DNA from: Aquilaria yunnanensis
Taxonomy: Eukaryota; Streptophyta; Magnoliopsida; Malvales; Thymelaeaceae
NCBI GenBank assembly: GCA_039654915.1
Contig: CM077598.1
Location: 78,830,041-78,894,040, forward strand
Direction of reading: 5' to 3'
DNA: 64,000 nt
Below the pieces are notes generated by a model. It saw nothing but the letters and a program-made list of their open reading frames with translations. It was not told the origin of the DNA and ran no database searches. Positions 32,178-44,588 of the stretch are shown here, piece after piece (positions within the stretch are counted from its first letter, which is position 1; each line of letters begins with the position of its first letter). The position numbers were made by a program, and so were the translations under genes.

Positions 32178-33441
32178 TTTATCAATGACCACCTTTTTCA
32201 TGACATCCCAAAAAGCTAGGTTACATCGGACCGTGATAAAATGTCCTTGGAAATAGGGCCGGAGCCTCCTACTTGCCATGACTAAGGCATAAATGGCTTT
32301 TTGCAGTAAAGGGTACCTGACTTTGGCACCGTGCAAGGATTTGTTGACATAATATATTGGCCACTATTTTCCTCCTTTTTGCCTCACCAGTACTGAACTT
32401 ACCACTTTCTCAATGGCTACGAGGTTGAGGATAAGAGGTTCCCTTTCCCGTGGTTGCCGAAGTGTCGACAAATGGGTTAGGTAGCTTTTAAGTTCATCCC
32501 AAGCCTTTTGGCAATCTTCATTCCGAGGATGTTCCTCAGAGCTGACATCACCTTATTTTTTCATTGCTTTGGTGAGCACTTTAAAGACTAGTCAGCATCG
32601 ATCTCCATATCTGGAGATGAATATGCTAAGGGCCGTAATTCAACCTATAAGCATCTGCACATCCTTGGTAGTTGTAGGAGCTCGGAATCCTAGTAAAGCC
32701 TTTGGCTTTTTTGGATTAGCATCGATACCTCTTTTGGATACCTTAAACCCGAGGAATTTGCCAGTAGTCACCCCAAACACACACCTTTTGGGGTTAAGAT
32801 GGATTCCAAATTTTTGAAGTTGGTGGAATGTTTCCCCCAAGTCTATGATATGACTACTGGGGTATTTTACTCTTAACTATCATAAAGTTGACGTACACTT
32901 CCATATTTTTCCCAATTTGGGAACCAAACACCCTGTTCATCTGCCTTTGATTTGTGGCTCCTACATTTTTAAGGTCGAAAGGCATTTTGACGTAGCAGTA
33001 GGTCCCAACTTTGGTAATGAAGGCATTTTTTACCTCATCTTTGGGATCCCATTAGAATCTGGTGGTATCCACAAAAAGTGTCGAGGAAGCTAAGTAGTCC
33101 ATATTCGTCAGTGGAATCTACCAATTGGTCTGTTGATGGCAAGGGATATGAGTCCTTTAGATAGGCATCATTAATATTTCAAAAGTCTATGTGCATTCAA
33201 AGTTTATCACTCTCTTCCTTTGTGGCAACAATAACATTGCTAAGTTATTCGGGGTACTTGATCTCCCTTATTATGCTTGCTTTTGTTAGTTGTTGGACTT
33301 CAGTTTTAATGAAATTGTTCTTATGTGCCAAGAGGTTATGCTTTTTCTATCGAACAGGCTTTACCTCCTGGTGTACTTTAAGGTTGTGTTGAATTATACC
33401 CGAGTTTACTTTGGGCATTTCCTTCAGAGAGTAAACAAATA
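32178..33441 (-). pseudogene. pol: TatA RT and first RNase H
   Basis: Reading downward: RT start near 33441 (YSLKEMPK), MCIDF-like region near 33190, and then the active site, which reads YVNF instead of YVDD (about 32890). FGIHLNPKRCVFGVTTGKFLGF (32840-32740) and VSKRGIDANPKK follow. Then RNase H to 32183 with YYVNKSL-like and FQGHF. Stops and indels are frequent. The catalytic Asp pair is destroyed. The segment is bounded by Y1 (target copy aaata 33437-33441) on the right and X on the left. Confidence 0.88.
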
Positions 33442-33589
33442 TGTTACTACTCTAAGAGCTTAAATATAGTGACAATATTTAATGTGTCAATCTCCCAGGA
33501 GCTATGCATGTTCTGTAGGCCTTCAGAACAATGCTTACTATATTACCCAAGTGGTCCTCTTGGTCTTTATGAAAATATATGTATATTGG

Positions 33590-35005
33590 TGTTGGGTTTC
33601 GGGAGCCAAACACCGCAGTGGAATTTAACCGAAACCCTCCAGGATCCAAGTGAAACGGGGTAAACCGGGAGTTCAAAAATTTTCATACCTAATTTTTGGT
33701 TGAGATCTCTCACTCAACTGTAGAGTCGAATCACAAAATTTGAACAGTTGACGTGTTCAAGCTCTCTATGGTATCCACACGAGCCTCTCGGGATCACCAC
33801 GCTTCCACCGCATCCCGACAAATGCGTTTTTCTTGCGCTAGCAGTGCTAGCTTGCGTTCTCCAAGGAATTGCAAGAGAAGAGTGCGGCTATCCTTTTGAG
33901 AGGCTAGGGCAGGGAGACATATGAATTTCTCACTAGAAGCTGTATTTATAGTGATACTCAACTTCCAGGCCTAATAGGTTTCAAAACCCTAATCTAATTA
34001 GGCTTTAATTTCAGGCTTAATAATGGCTCAACTATTGGGCCCATTATTAATACGAAATTATTGTGAAACCAAAACCCAAATTATTAGCCCATGCACTCTA
34101 ATGATGCAAATAGCTCTATGTGTGCGACCCAATAGGCTCTCCCACATTGGCAATGATCATAAATATCATTTATGATCATATGCAATGACCGGTGTCTAGC
34201 AACACATCATTACTACCCAAGTGACAAGATTGTCGATGATTCAACTAAACCTTTATGGTCATCACTGATATATGCCATTGTCCCTCTATCCAAGATATCA
34301 AGACTAAGCACGAGACATGGAATGTGTCACTCTCGTATAGCCCAATCTTTGGTTTCTTGATTACCGAGTAGACTAACTTAAGCTAATGACATTGATATTG
34401 TATATCAACTTATCCGAGCATGGCCATGCATTTTCTATGTCTCACTCTATCAAGGGGCCCGAAGATATCACTCCCGTTACATAGGAGGGATAAATCCCAT
34501 CTTGATCATACAAATCGCTCTGCATGATATGTGACATACCCAATGACCGCCTTCAAGTTCACTCAGTTACGAGCAACAAAGGAAAGTATCAAAGTATGTG
34601 ACTCACATGTAGGGAACCTTGATGATCTTAGGTCGAAGGACTACATATACCATGATCACTATGAGAATCACTTATGACACTCATATAACGATCCATGTAG
34701 TGTTCTCATGGTGGGACGGTCCAGTACATAAGTTCTCCAACTTGTACCCATATGCAGACTATATATCTCATATTAGTCTCCACATATGCTAGTCGTTATG
34801 TATTATTGCAACCCGCTCCACAATAATACTAGACTAGGGATGTTTGAGAATATCATTATTCTAGGGTTACAATTATGTTTGTTAAGTTACGCAGAAACAA
34901 AAACAACAAACATAATTGCTGGATTAATGCTTTAATAAAATATCATGACTCAATGTGCAAAAATACAATCATCTCATGATTGGCCTTTTGGGCACAGCAC
35001 TAACA
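33590..35005 (-). repeat. Copia solo LTR (copy 3)
   Basis: 1416 bp, plus strand TGTTGGGTTTCG...GCACTAACA, with perfect duplication attgg (33585-33589, 35006-35010). The empty site is visible in Y2 near 39318 (gcatattggtccaacc). Solo, since no internal region is present. The small antisense frame found in other copies has a stop here. Confidence 0.96.
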
Positions 35006-36930
35006 ATTGGTCAAACCATAACACACATATTTACATTTATGCACACTATGGCAGCTAAAAAGGAAAACACTAGCACAATTCTTAGTTTTGGCTTCCACAC
35101 ATTAGGCAATCTTGTTAAGTTCTAGTGACCAGCCACTGCACCTGTAACTTTCACTAATAAACTATATCATTATAGCCATGTAACCCCCTATTTTATTTGG
35201 TCCATTATCAAGTAGAGACTTAGAGCAAACGAATAAATTTTTTTTTACATCAAAAGCCCACCTATGGACCAAGTTATGGATTTTTTAAGTTGGTCACCAA
35301 ATTATGACCAAATAAACAGTAACTTAGCCAACTTTGGAATGTCATATCTTTGGCTACAAGGTAGGTGCTCTATGTGTGGTCAAAATTTCATACTGATATT
35401 CCTTCTGCACAGGGAGTTATGGAACTTTAAGTGCAGATTCAAAATTCTGGTCACTTTATGACCATTTTGCCCATACAAAAATTCATAAGATTCATACACT
35501 TCGTTTCCATGTGAAAAACCAACATGGGTAGGTTCTTACATGTCTTAAACACTTGGTAAATTCATTCCCATAAATTTAGAGGCATTCCATAAGCATTAAA
35601 CATAATTTTCTTTGGAACAGCTAATGAGTTGCAAGATGGACAACATTGAACATTCAACCTCAAACATCACTTTATTGCTTCATATATCATCCATACACCA
35701 TCCATAGTGTATTTACATGCATAGATGCATCATACATATGTCCTAGCTTAGTTTTGTATGTACACTATCTTCTTGGAGAGCTTTACAAACACAATGCACT
35801 CTAGAAACTTCAAAAGGCAGCTGCTGCGTAAGGCAGAAAGTACCAACACTAAAATTAGAAAATGTGCTCTAAAAATAATGAAACACTCCAGTTTAAAACT
35901 ATACATATTGAAGTTCATGTACCTTAAATTTCACAGAAAAATTCAAACAAGAACTATTAGTTTGAACGTTCCCTGTCAGGTGTTCCTGAAAATGGACATA
36001 ATGGGGAGTAAGCTCTTTGTAAAGAACTTAGTAAGGGCTTTCAATGTAAAGTCTTCCATAGCAATGTACCACATGAAATCCAAAGACATGAAAACACACA
36101 AAAACAACACATACACAAAAATATGGAAATCATAAGCATCAACAAACACAGCAACATAACAAATGAAATGCGCCAGCAACAACAACCTTAGGGTTAGTCA
36201 TAAACATTGAATAAAACAATAATATATTACAATAAGATCACTATGGCAGCCTTTCTCAAGTGTTTTCTTGGTCTTAGGAGTCTTTTAGGTCTTATTTAGT
36301 ACTAACTTGGGCTCTAGAAAACCTTCTTTCTTGCTGCCATCTTTAGCATGGCAACACTAAGGCCAAAACCTTGCCATGCTTCATTCCTTGTAACCCATAT
36401 TCTCTCTTCAAAGCATGGTCTAAGCTTCATGGGTGTTTGGAAATACAATAAACAATCCAGGAAACTTTAGAAAACCCTTACCTTTTGCTGGAAATTTGAT
36501 GAACTTTAATAGAACTTAAAATAGGTTTTCTTGCATTCTTTGATGTCTTCTTTGCTTTCTCTTGCTTCCTCTTGATTTCTTAAGGTATGGTGGATATGGA
36601 GGATGGTGGAAAAGGTTAAGGAAGAACCCTTGGCTGCTAGGGTCAAAATTTAGAGGAAATGGCAAGAAAATGAATATTTTTCTTCATTTATATATCATTT
36701 TGACCTTGGTGGCATTTACGCAAATTTTTGAAACTTTGGCCAACACTTGGACAGATTATTTCCAGCCATTTTGGCTGGGAAATTAACAGATTTTGGCCTC
36801 TTTTACCTTGTCAAAAAATTATTTTGACTTTAGGAAAAAATGTGGACACTTAAGCACCTTAGTTGGCATTATGCCATAATTGATCAACTTTGCCTTTTTA
36901 AGCATTTTGGTCCCAAAAAATATCCTTAAT

Positions 36931-37000
36931 TCCATCCATGTCCTTTCTTCATAATTCCATTCGTTTCCTTTCTTCATAATTCCATCCATGTTCTTTCCAT
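36931..37000. repeat. 25 bp tandem repeat in Y1
   Basis: Units tccatccatgtcctttcttc+ataat (36931-36955) and tccattcgtttcctttcttc+ataat (36956-36980), then a partial third. Absent from Y2, so it arose after the copies diverged. Confidence 0.85.
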
Positions 37001-37252
37001 AGCCATCTTTAGAAATTTGTGCAATTGAGTACCCAACTTTTGTAACCTTACAATTTAGTCTATAGGTTACTTGAAAATTAGGCGATGTGCCAATGCTTTC
37101 TTAAGGACCAAGCTATCATTATTTTTGCCACTTAACGGGTGTATATTGAATACTTTACACTTCACAAATCATGCACTATGGTGAAAATTAAAGCATATAA
37201 GTTTAGGTCCTTCTGCTGTAATTTTTCCATTTTGTGAAGTTGTAACAATATA

Positions 37253-37990
37253 GATCTTTGTTCATTAATAGAAGGGATACAAGTTTTTCCTTGTCACCTT
37301 TGGCCAATTTTGTGCCTACTCGGGTACTTTGGCCAAGGACAAGTTCTACATCCTCTGTTTCTATATTTTCCAGATCACTCATTTCCCTTTCTATTGCATC
37401 CTCACTAGTCACACTCTTCTTTCTCGAAGTCTATATGTGAACTTTCACTGTATTCTGTCTTGCTTTGATGAACACTTTGCTTACTTCGGTTTGATCAATG
37501 AGTATCTCTGCATCACCCTCATTTTCCTTAAACATGACAGTTAGGTATTTCACACCTAGTCAAATGTGAATGTTGCCCTGTGTTTGTCTTTTGAGGATGA
37601 CATTATATGAAGATGGGACGTTTGTGATGATGAATCGCATCATAGTGTAAGCAAAGAGTTCTTCTTTGGCCTTGATTGAGGTACCCTGTAGCATCAGGGG
37701 TAGATCAATCCAACCGAGCACTTAGAGTTCCGAGGGACCAACGCTAAAGGTAGACAAAGTAATGGGTTTAAGATCACCCTAAAAAAATGCCCAAGCTTGG
37801 CAATAGGTTAGAGAACAGGACGCCGACATTTGATCCATCATCAAGGAGCACCCTTTTCACATCCTAGTTTTTTATCATTGCCATGATCAAGAGAAGGTCA
37901 TCATGTGGGAACTTTACTACTAACCTATCACTTCAGGTTAGCTTGTTTGTCAAACTCTATTATTGCGATCTTCCTCACCTTCCTTTTTCT
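37253..37990 (-). pseudogene. pol: TatA protease and pre-RT linker
   Basis: Downward from 37990: protease motif VLLDDGSNVGVL near 37850, then ILKRQTQGNIH-like (37590-37560). A frame at 37412-37203 reads SDLENIETEDVELVLGQSTRVGTKLAKGDKEKLVSLL in parts, as in TatB 22330-22400. The segment ends at 37253, where Y1 begins (its duplication copy is 37248-37252). Broken. Confidence 0.82.
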
Positions 37991-37999
37991 TTCAGCTGA

Positions 38000-38640
38000 G
38001 GGTAGTCTAGTAGTTATGGTTTGGATAAACCCAGGGGAATGCGGGGGGTGCTTTCTAGGGCTCTGATTAGTTCAGTGTCTGTTGGAGTCATACTCCTCAT
38101 CTTCTCTTTTTTCTCTTATCTTCTGCCTTTTCCCTGGCCTTAGGCGACGACATACGTAAGTAGAATTGACCTTGTTTGACTAAGGACTCAATGTACTTTC
38201 TCAATTGGAAGCAATCCTCGGTATTGTGCCCATGGTCCTGATGAAATTGGCAGTATTTCTTCATGTTCTTTCTGTTATCTGAGGTCATGGACTTAGGATG
38301 TTTGATTGAAGTTCCTTTCCTTTCTAAGGCCATGATGATATTCATCCTTGAAGTGTTGAGGGGGGTGAATGTCGTCGGCTTTCTTCCCCTAAATTTCTGA
38401 GGTCTACCTCCTCCCATATATTAATACCGAGGTTGGTGACTATTGCCCTTAGACTGGTGATGGTCAGACTTCAGTCATTCTATGCTCAGTTCCCCAACTG
38501 TCATATGTTGCTCCACCATTCAGTAGAATTCACCGAGGATGTCGGGGGGATCTTTTGAGAACTCGTAGAAGAGCTGCAAGTCCCTCCTCAGACCTTTAAT
38601 CATTGAGAGGATTCGGATACATAGAAATAAAAGTTGAGTC
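38000..38640 (-). pseudogene. gag: TatA gag C-terminal part
   Basis: Downward: LRRDLQLFYEFSKDP (38600-38560), MTVGELSIE, then a clean frame 38417-38097 with ALERKGTSIKHPK, the knuckle CQFHQDHGHNTEDC and RKYIESLVKQGQFYLRM. Homologous to TatB 21090-21600. The capsid core and N-terminus are missing. Similarity stops at about 38620-38640, where Athila-like LTR sequence begins. Confidence 0.88.
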
Positions 38641-41600
38641 TTGATAGGAGAAGGCTCCCAAAGGTCGTTCTAATGGTCAACATCGATTAATCCACATTAG
38701 ATCAAGGATTTCTTGGAGGAGAAGTGATTCAGACATGAAGACTTTTTTTCCTAGTTTTTCTTTGTTTTTGTTGTGTTTATTTTTTGGTATTATGAACTAA
38801 ATTGCTTGTTCATACTTATGGTAAATGAACCCTAGAATGATATTGTGATTGTTATTGCTTTTGGTTTAATATGATTATGGTTTTCTTGTTATCTATCTAA
38901 TGTACTTTGTTGCATTGATTAATTGTAGCTACCCCATTAATTTGCCAAGGTATGATGAACATATACAGTTAGTATCCAGTATGTTTGTTGTGGATTAACA
39001 TTGGGTAGAAGAGATATTATCGTAGCCAGGAATAATAGGTGCAATATAATACCTCTAGACTAAGGTGAAGCCATGTAGTTGGGTCGTAAGATTATTAACA
39101 CATTCTTAGGAAGCACAGTAGGACTAGCCACCCTATCAATGACTTAAGAATAAGGGTTAATGGATGGGAATAATATTGCCCACTCGGGGCTAGTCCAGTT
39201 ATGGTGCCAAAATTGTGCATTTAGACTCCCAGGATTGGTAATGTTCTGTAGGCCATCAGAACACTACCCTTAGTGTGCATACCCGAGTGGCCCTCTTGGG
39301 CACTATGTAAATACATGCATATTGGTCCAACCATCACACACATATTCACATTGCATGTACACCATGGCAGCAAAGAAGGAAAACACTAGCACAAGTCTTA
39401 GTTTTGGCTTCCACACATTAGGCAATCTTGTTAAGTTCTAGTGGCCAGCTACTGCACCTGTAACTTCCACTAATAAAATGTATCATTCTAGACACATAGC
39501 CCCATGTTTTCCTTGATCCATTATCAAGTAGAGACTTAGAGCAAACCAAGGAATTTTTTTTTACATCAATAGCCCACCTATGGACCAAGTTATAGATTTT
39601 TGAAGTTAGTTACAAAATTCTGACCAAATGAACAGTAACTCAGCCAACTTTGCAATGTCATATCTTTGGGTACAGGGCTCTAAATCTAGAAATTCCAAAG
39701 CCCAGTTAACTCTCTAGATGTCCTATAGGTGTGGTCAAAATTTCATACCAAGGTTCATTCTACACAGGGAGATATTAAACTTTATGTCGAGAGTCAAAAT
39801 TCTGGCAACTTTTGGACCATTTTGCCCATACAATTTTTCCAAACCATGCAAACACTTCATTCACAAGGGGAAAGCCTTCCAAGGCTATCCCATATATGTC
39901 CATTACACATAAGAATTACATTCCATTTCTATTAACAACTTTATGTGGCCAAAACAAAATTTACAAGTAAGCAGCCCATCATTCACACTTAGGCAGCTTT
40001 GCACCACATCACTTACATGGCCAAAACATTACTCAAATGTTCACATAATTGTCTCATTTTCCATACACTACATGTACATGCATAGTTGCACTATAATAGG
40101 GTCTTAACTCAGATAAATACACACCCTAGGTTACAGGAGTGCCTGAGACACAATGGACTCCAGAAACAGGATGCTGGACAGCTGCTGAACAACACAGTAA
40201 GTACCACCATTAAAAATACCAAATGTGCGCCTAAAATCACCAAAATTTCCAGATCATAACTAGACATATGGAAGTTCATGTACCTGAAATTTCAGATCTA
40301 AACTCAAACCACAAAAGTTAGTTTGAAGGTGATCTTTCATCTGGACCTGAAATGACAGAACTGAGGGGAGTAAGTTTCATTGAGAAACTTAGTAAGGGTA
40401 ACACTTGGTTTCTTAAGGTAATGTGATACTCATTAAAACCTGCATCCCAAGACACTAAAACAAAAAAACCACAATGAATATATACAAGATATAGCAACCA
40501 AATGCAGCAGCCAAACACAAACAACAAACACATGAAATGTGGCAGCAACAATAAACCATAGGTTAGTCCATAAAACACATAATAAACATAACCAAATCAC
40601 TATGGCAGCCCTCCTCAAGCTAATGCTTGGTCTTAGGAGGATTTTAACAGTATTTAGTACTAACTTTTGGGCTCTAGAAACCCTCATTTCACTGCCATCT
40701 TTGTGCACTTGACAATAGGTCACCAAACCTTCAATAAGTGCACTCCCCTCAATAAGCTTGGTTCATCAAGCTCATGGCTCTCTTCCAAGCTTAGCCATAG
40801 CTCCATGGATGTTTGAAAATACAGAAAACAACCCATGAGAGCAAGAGAACCCTTACCTTGATGGGTATGCTGAAATTGGAGCTTCATCCTAGGTGCACTC
40901 AAGCAATATCACCAAATAGCTTCCAATTGTGCTTCCTTGACTTCAATTGCAAGTAGTTTTGAGTTTGAAGGTATGGTGGCTATGGAGGAAGTGTGGAGGA
41001 GAGGGCTGGCTTTCTTTTTTCTGGTGGAGGCCGAAATTTAGAGAGCAAAGGTGGTCTTGAATACTTAAATAGTCAAAAGTACACTAAACACACTTAAGTA
41101 GTCTTAACCTTGTCTTATGTCATTTTCCTTGCTACAAGACTATGGTTTCTTAGTCTTAATATCTTGTCCCACATTTGACCATCCTTATCTTCCTTTAGCA
41201 GCCCTCCTTAAGTGGGATAACCCCACAAAACTTCCATTTGACTTAAGTCATAGACATACACATCTTAAGGCCTACGTTAGAACACTTAGGTCCTTTATGC
41301 CTTTTTGTGTTTTCTTTGTCGTTAGTTGTCTCCCATAAGCAATTTGGTCCTCCAATAGCACTTTCATACCATTTATATCCTTCCCATAACTCTCCAAGTC
41401 ACTTTCTTGAGAGTTTTGCAATTGAGTACCCGAATTCCCAAAACCTTACAAAAAAGTCCATAGGTTGCTTGACAAATAAGCAATCCTTAAGGCTTTTCTT
41501 GGGGACCAAGTTACCAACTTGGAACACTTTTAAAGAGGTGCTGATCATACCTTTTACCCCCCACACTTCAATCACTATGGTGAGAATTAAACAATATAAT

Positions 41601-42055
41601 GGTTTTTAGCCATTATGACACACTTGTAATTCTCCCATTTTGTGAGGTGGTAACAAATAATAAGGAGCTCATCTAAATTAGGTAGTACTCCATGGTCTAA
41701 GTTAATCATATGCCTATTAAGCCAAAGTAAGAATAATATAATAGATTTCTAGTGGAATTCAATTCCACGTATAAGGTATCTGATTGTTAATTGTTTGATT
41801 GTTTTTTACTATTGATAGTTAGTTAGTTATTTGGTTTACTACCTTTTTTAGTTTAGTTTAGTTAGTAGTTAATTAGCTAAACAAAACTTCCTAATTGTCA
41901 CTTAGGTAATAGAGAAAGATTGAGAATGGTAGACAACTCCATTATTTGGGAAAAATGATCTTGATACTTGCATTGTTATACTTTGATGAAATGTGCGCTT
42001 ACCTGTTAGTTCACGTATTTATAAGTATAAAGAGATTCAACATATCCACATTATT
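38641..42055 (+). repeat. Probable 5' LTR of Z, split by Y2
   Basis: Parts 38641-39177 and 41661-42055 form AT-rich sequence with features common near the end of Athila-type LTRs (AAATGATCTTGATACTTGC and ATGTGCGCTTACC near 41950-42005). No primer site of the TGGCGCC type is seen after it, so the exact end is uncertain. No gene. Confidence 0.45.
39178..41655 (-). repeat. Y2: Tekay-like solo LTR, homologous to Y1
   Basis: 2478 bp, plus strand TGCCCACTCGG...GGTGGTAACA. Flanks aatat (39173-39177) and aataa (41656-41660) match at 4 of 5. It aligns with Y1 along its length from CTGTAGGCC (39252) to TTTTGTGAGGTGGTAACA. The first 30 bp are poorly conserved, so the left end is less sure. The stretch holds no supported gene. 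Confidence 0.75.
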
Positions 42056-42379
42056 AATTAGGGTTACCATTATTGAGGAACATTTGTTGAGATTGCTACT
42101 TGAAAGATTGCTCTTTATTAATCTAGCCTATTATTTTATTGCAATATTTTTTTTTTGAATTTTTGGGTTATTTTTAGTTTAATTATTTCTTATTCTTTTG
42201 TTGTAGGGAATTTAGGGCATTACTTATAGCTGTCTTGGTGAAGTGGTTGAAGTTGATCTAGAAATTGAAAGAACTCTTAGAAAACTTCATTTCATGAAGG
42301 ATATTGAGTCATAACCATTATATCCTTTGGTAGAGTAACAAGGAAAAAATCAAGAATAGTTAGTAATGGAAGATCGTAA
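42056..42379 (+). other. Leader of Z before gag
   Basis: AT-rich, with a T-run and TTTTGTTGTAG at about 42195-42205 that resembles a splice acceptor. No coding sequence supported. Confidence 0.4.
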
Positions 42380-43685
42380 TCAAGTAAGGGCTATGTTGAA
42401 ATATGCTAAACTTTTCATGAAGGGGTAGAATCAAGTATTGTTTGGCCTCCTGCCAATACTAATAACTTTGAGATCAAGCCAAATATCATTCAGATGGTGC
42501 AAAATTGTGTTTAATTTGACGATTTGGTAGACAAGGATCATAATGTTCACATTCCTAGTTTCTTTGAGATATGTGATACTTTCAAAATCAATGGAGCCTA
42601 TGAATATAGCATCCACTAAAGGCTATTTCTGTTTTCATTAAGAGGAGAGGTGAAGCAATGGTTGAATTCAATTCCTACAAGTTTTGTTGCCACTTGTAAC
42701 GCTCTTGTTGAGAAGTTTCTATTAAATTATTTTGCCCTAACTAAGACTGCAAGGTTTCGTAATGATATTTCTACTTTTAGTCAGATGGATTTTGAGACAT
42801 TATATGAAGCTTGGGAATGATTAAAGCATCTTTTGAGAAGATGTCCACATCATGGAATACTTACATGAATGGAAGTGCAAACATTATACAATGGTTTGAA
42901 CTATGCTTCCAAGCAGATGATCGATGCAACAATTGGTGGTACTCTAAATAACGAGACACCTGAAGTAGCATAGGATTTGGTTAAGGTGATGGCTATGAAC
43001 AATTATCAATGGCAATCATCATTGAGAATGGAACTAAGCAAAGTGGCAACAGTGCACAATTCAGATACCTATTTAGATTTATCTAATCAAGTTGAAGCTT
43101 TAACAAACAAGTTCATAAATTTTGATGTTAATCAAAAGCAAGCTATGGCTATGCTGTGTGAAATTTGTGGAAAAGGAAATTCAAGTAATGAGTGCCAAAT
43201 GTAGAATTGGTTGAGCAAATCCTAGCAAGTGGATTACGTTGTGAATCCACCAAGACCATAGAACAACCTATACAACAATACATATAATCCGTTATGGTGG
43301 AATCATCCTAATTTTTCTTAGAGTACTTAGAGGCAACAACTGTCTAGTTTTGGACCTAAAGTATAATGAAAAAGAATACCAGCTATGGAAGACTTCATTT
43401 CCAAGTATATGCAGCACTCTAATGCTAGGATTGATGCAACTGAGTTAGAATTGAGGAATATGAGAGCAAGTGTGCATAATTTTGAGATCCAGCTAGGTCA
43501 ATTTACTAAGATATTTTCCAAAAGTCAGCAAGGTGCTTTACCAGCCAATACCGAGCCAAATCCAAGAGGAGTTTATAATCCAACCTTTCATCAGAAGGTA
43601 GATGGTCATGCAAATGTAAAAGTCTTAGTGAACAAAGAAGAACCACCTTAAACTATTATAGAAGATGTTAGGCTAATGATGTTAA
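42380..43685 (+). pseudogene. gag: Athila-like gag remnant of Z
   Basis: Translation in pieces gives NNFEIKPNIIQMVQN, FEICDTFKINGAYEYSIH, FSLRGEVKQWLNSIPTSF, FLLNYFALTKTARFRNDIS and LYNGLNYASKQMIDAT, the order seen in gag of Athila/Calypso-type elements. A knuckle-like CEICGKGNSSNEC follows near 43160-43197, then NPRGVYNPTF near 43560. Many in-frame TAG/TGA codons (for example 42514, 42617, 42818, 43202) show it is dead. It ends directly at a tail motif with no protease after it. Confidence 0.72.
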
Positions 43686-43689
43686 ACAA

Positions 43690-44588
43690 AACGCTTCTTA
43701 GGACGCAACCTAAGCTTTAAATCTTTTTTTTCTTTATTTAATTTGTCATGTTTTCCATTCCGTAGGTTGCTTTTCATTAGTACAATAATCTTTCAATTGT
43801 CCTATAATTCCATGTTCTATGTTTTAACCTAGGAAATTAGGCCATTTTGGGAAGAAATATTTAGTCAAGGAGGCAAGAGAAGGCAGAATTAAATTCTAGT
43901 TAAGTTTGTAATATTTCTTAAGTTTGAGTCACCAAACATGCACTTTAACACACCCATGTTTAGGGCCGTGGCACCTAACACAATCTCAAATGCAGGCATG
44001 TTTGGATTTAAAAGCTAATGTTTTTGAAAAAAGTTTTAACTTAAGTTGCAGTATCCAAACATAGTTTGTGTCAACCATTTTTACAAGCATGTTACCTAAC
44101 CACGGTTTTTATCATGCCTATGTTTTTTACCCCTGTTCGCTAAGAGTAAAAAATCCAGAGATTAAACATGCCTAGAAACATGATCATGTTTTTAAACATG
44201 TTCCCAGTACATTGCTTTAATCCCAACCATGTCTTAAAACTTGTTTTTGTTCTGTTTTCAAAGTTTTTAAGTGCCATATTTAAACCACGGTTTATTAAAT
44301 GGTCGTGAACATTGCCATGTTTAACTAACACGGGCACATACATGCCTATGTTTTAACCATTATTTCTTTTGTGTTTTCAATTTGAGTGCCAAATGCCTAA
44401 TACAGTTTGTTACACGACTGTGTCCTGAAGCATGTTCACTAAACTTGGTCATTTTCACACCTGTGTTCAACCCCATGTTTTAGCTTTATGTTTTAAAAAT
44501 TTTATGGTTTAGACCCCAAACACGGCCTTGTTCTTGACCGTGCTTAAGAAGATTCGTTAAACACAAGCATAGACATACCCATGTTTAT
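43690..44588 (+). other. Post-gag tail of Z with degenerate CATG-TTTA repeats
   Basis: Begins with ACGCTTCTTAGGACGCAACC (43691), a motif style that normally follows pol in Athila-type elements. From about 43930 a loose motif (ACxCCCATGTTTA / CACGGTTT / GGCATGTTT) recurs every 40-90 bp to the junction with TatC at 44588. No gene. The same motif style is continued by catgaccatgtc right of TatC (62986). Confidence 0.5.

Larger units (their letters stand above)
33442..37247 (-). repeat. Y1: Tekay-like solo LTR in TatA pol
   Basis: About 2385 bp without the nested copia LTR. Plus-strand ends TGTTACTACT...GTTGTAACA. Flanks aaata (33437-33441) and atata (37248-37252) differ by one base. The uninterrupted TatC homologue reads caaatagatc, supporting aaata as the original. 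It is homologous to Y2 (39178-41655). The minus strand has the feel of a chromoviral LTR: TGTTAC start and a GAAGCTTAGAC-like leader near GTAAGGGTTT. No gene is supported; frames such as 35758-36135 have no family resemblance. Confidence 0.82.
1341..38640 (-). mobile_element. TatA: degenerate Tat-lineage Ty3/gypsy element, heavily interrupted
   Basis: Pieces appear in the right minus-strand order from high to low coordinates: gag (about 38000-38640), protease and pre-RT linker (37253-37990), RT and RNase H (32178-33441), RNase H remainder and second RNase H (18456-19074), integrase (about 16850-18455), antisense gene (2654-2938 plus 14885-16721), polypurine tract (1879-1897) and 3' LTR (1341-1878). 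The gaps are filled by the Tekay-like element, X with TatB inside, and Y1. The gag N-terminus and 5' LTR are absent, because at about 38640 the sequence changes to the Athila-like element Z. All coding parts are broken. Lineage is judged from the dual RNase H and the antisense gene. Boundaries inside the span are exact only where target duplications are given in other entries. Confidence 0.85.

Noticed and set aside
35758..36135. 125-codon frame in Y1 as a host gene
   Set aside because: Low-complexity Lys/Asn-rich translation, lies inside an LTR, and is not open in the homologous part of Y2.
33442..41655. Y1 and Y2 as the two LTRs of one element
   Set aside because: Each has its own flanking duplication, and the sequence between them belongs to TatA and Z.
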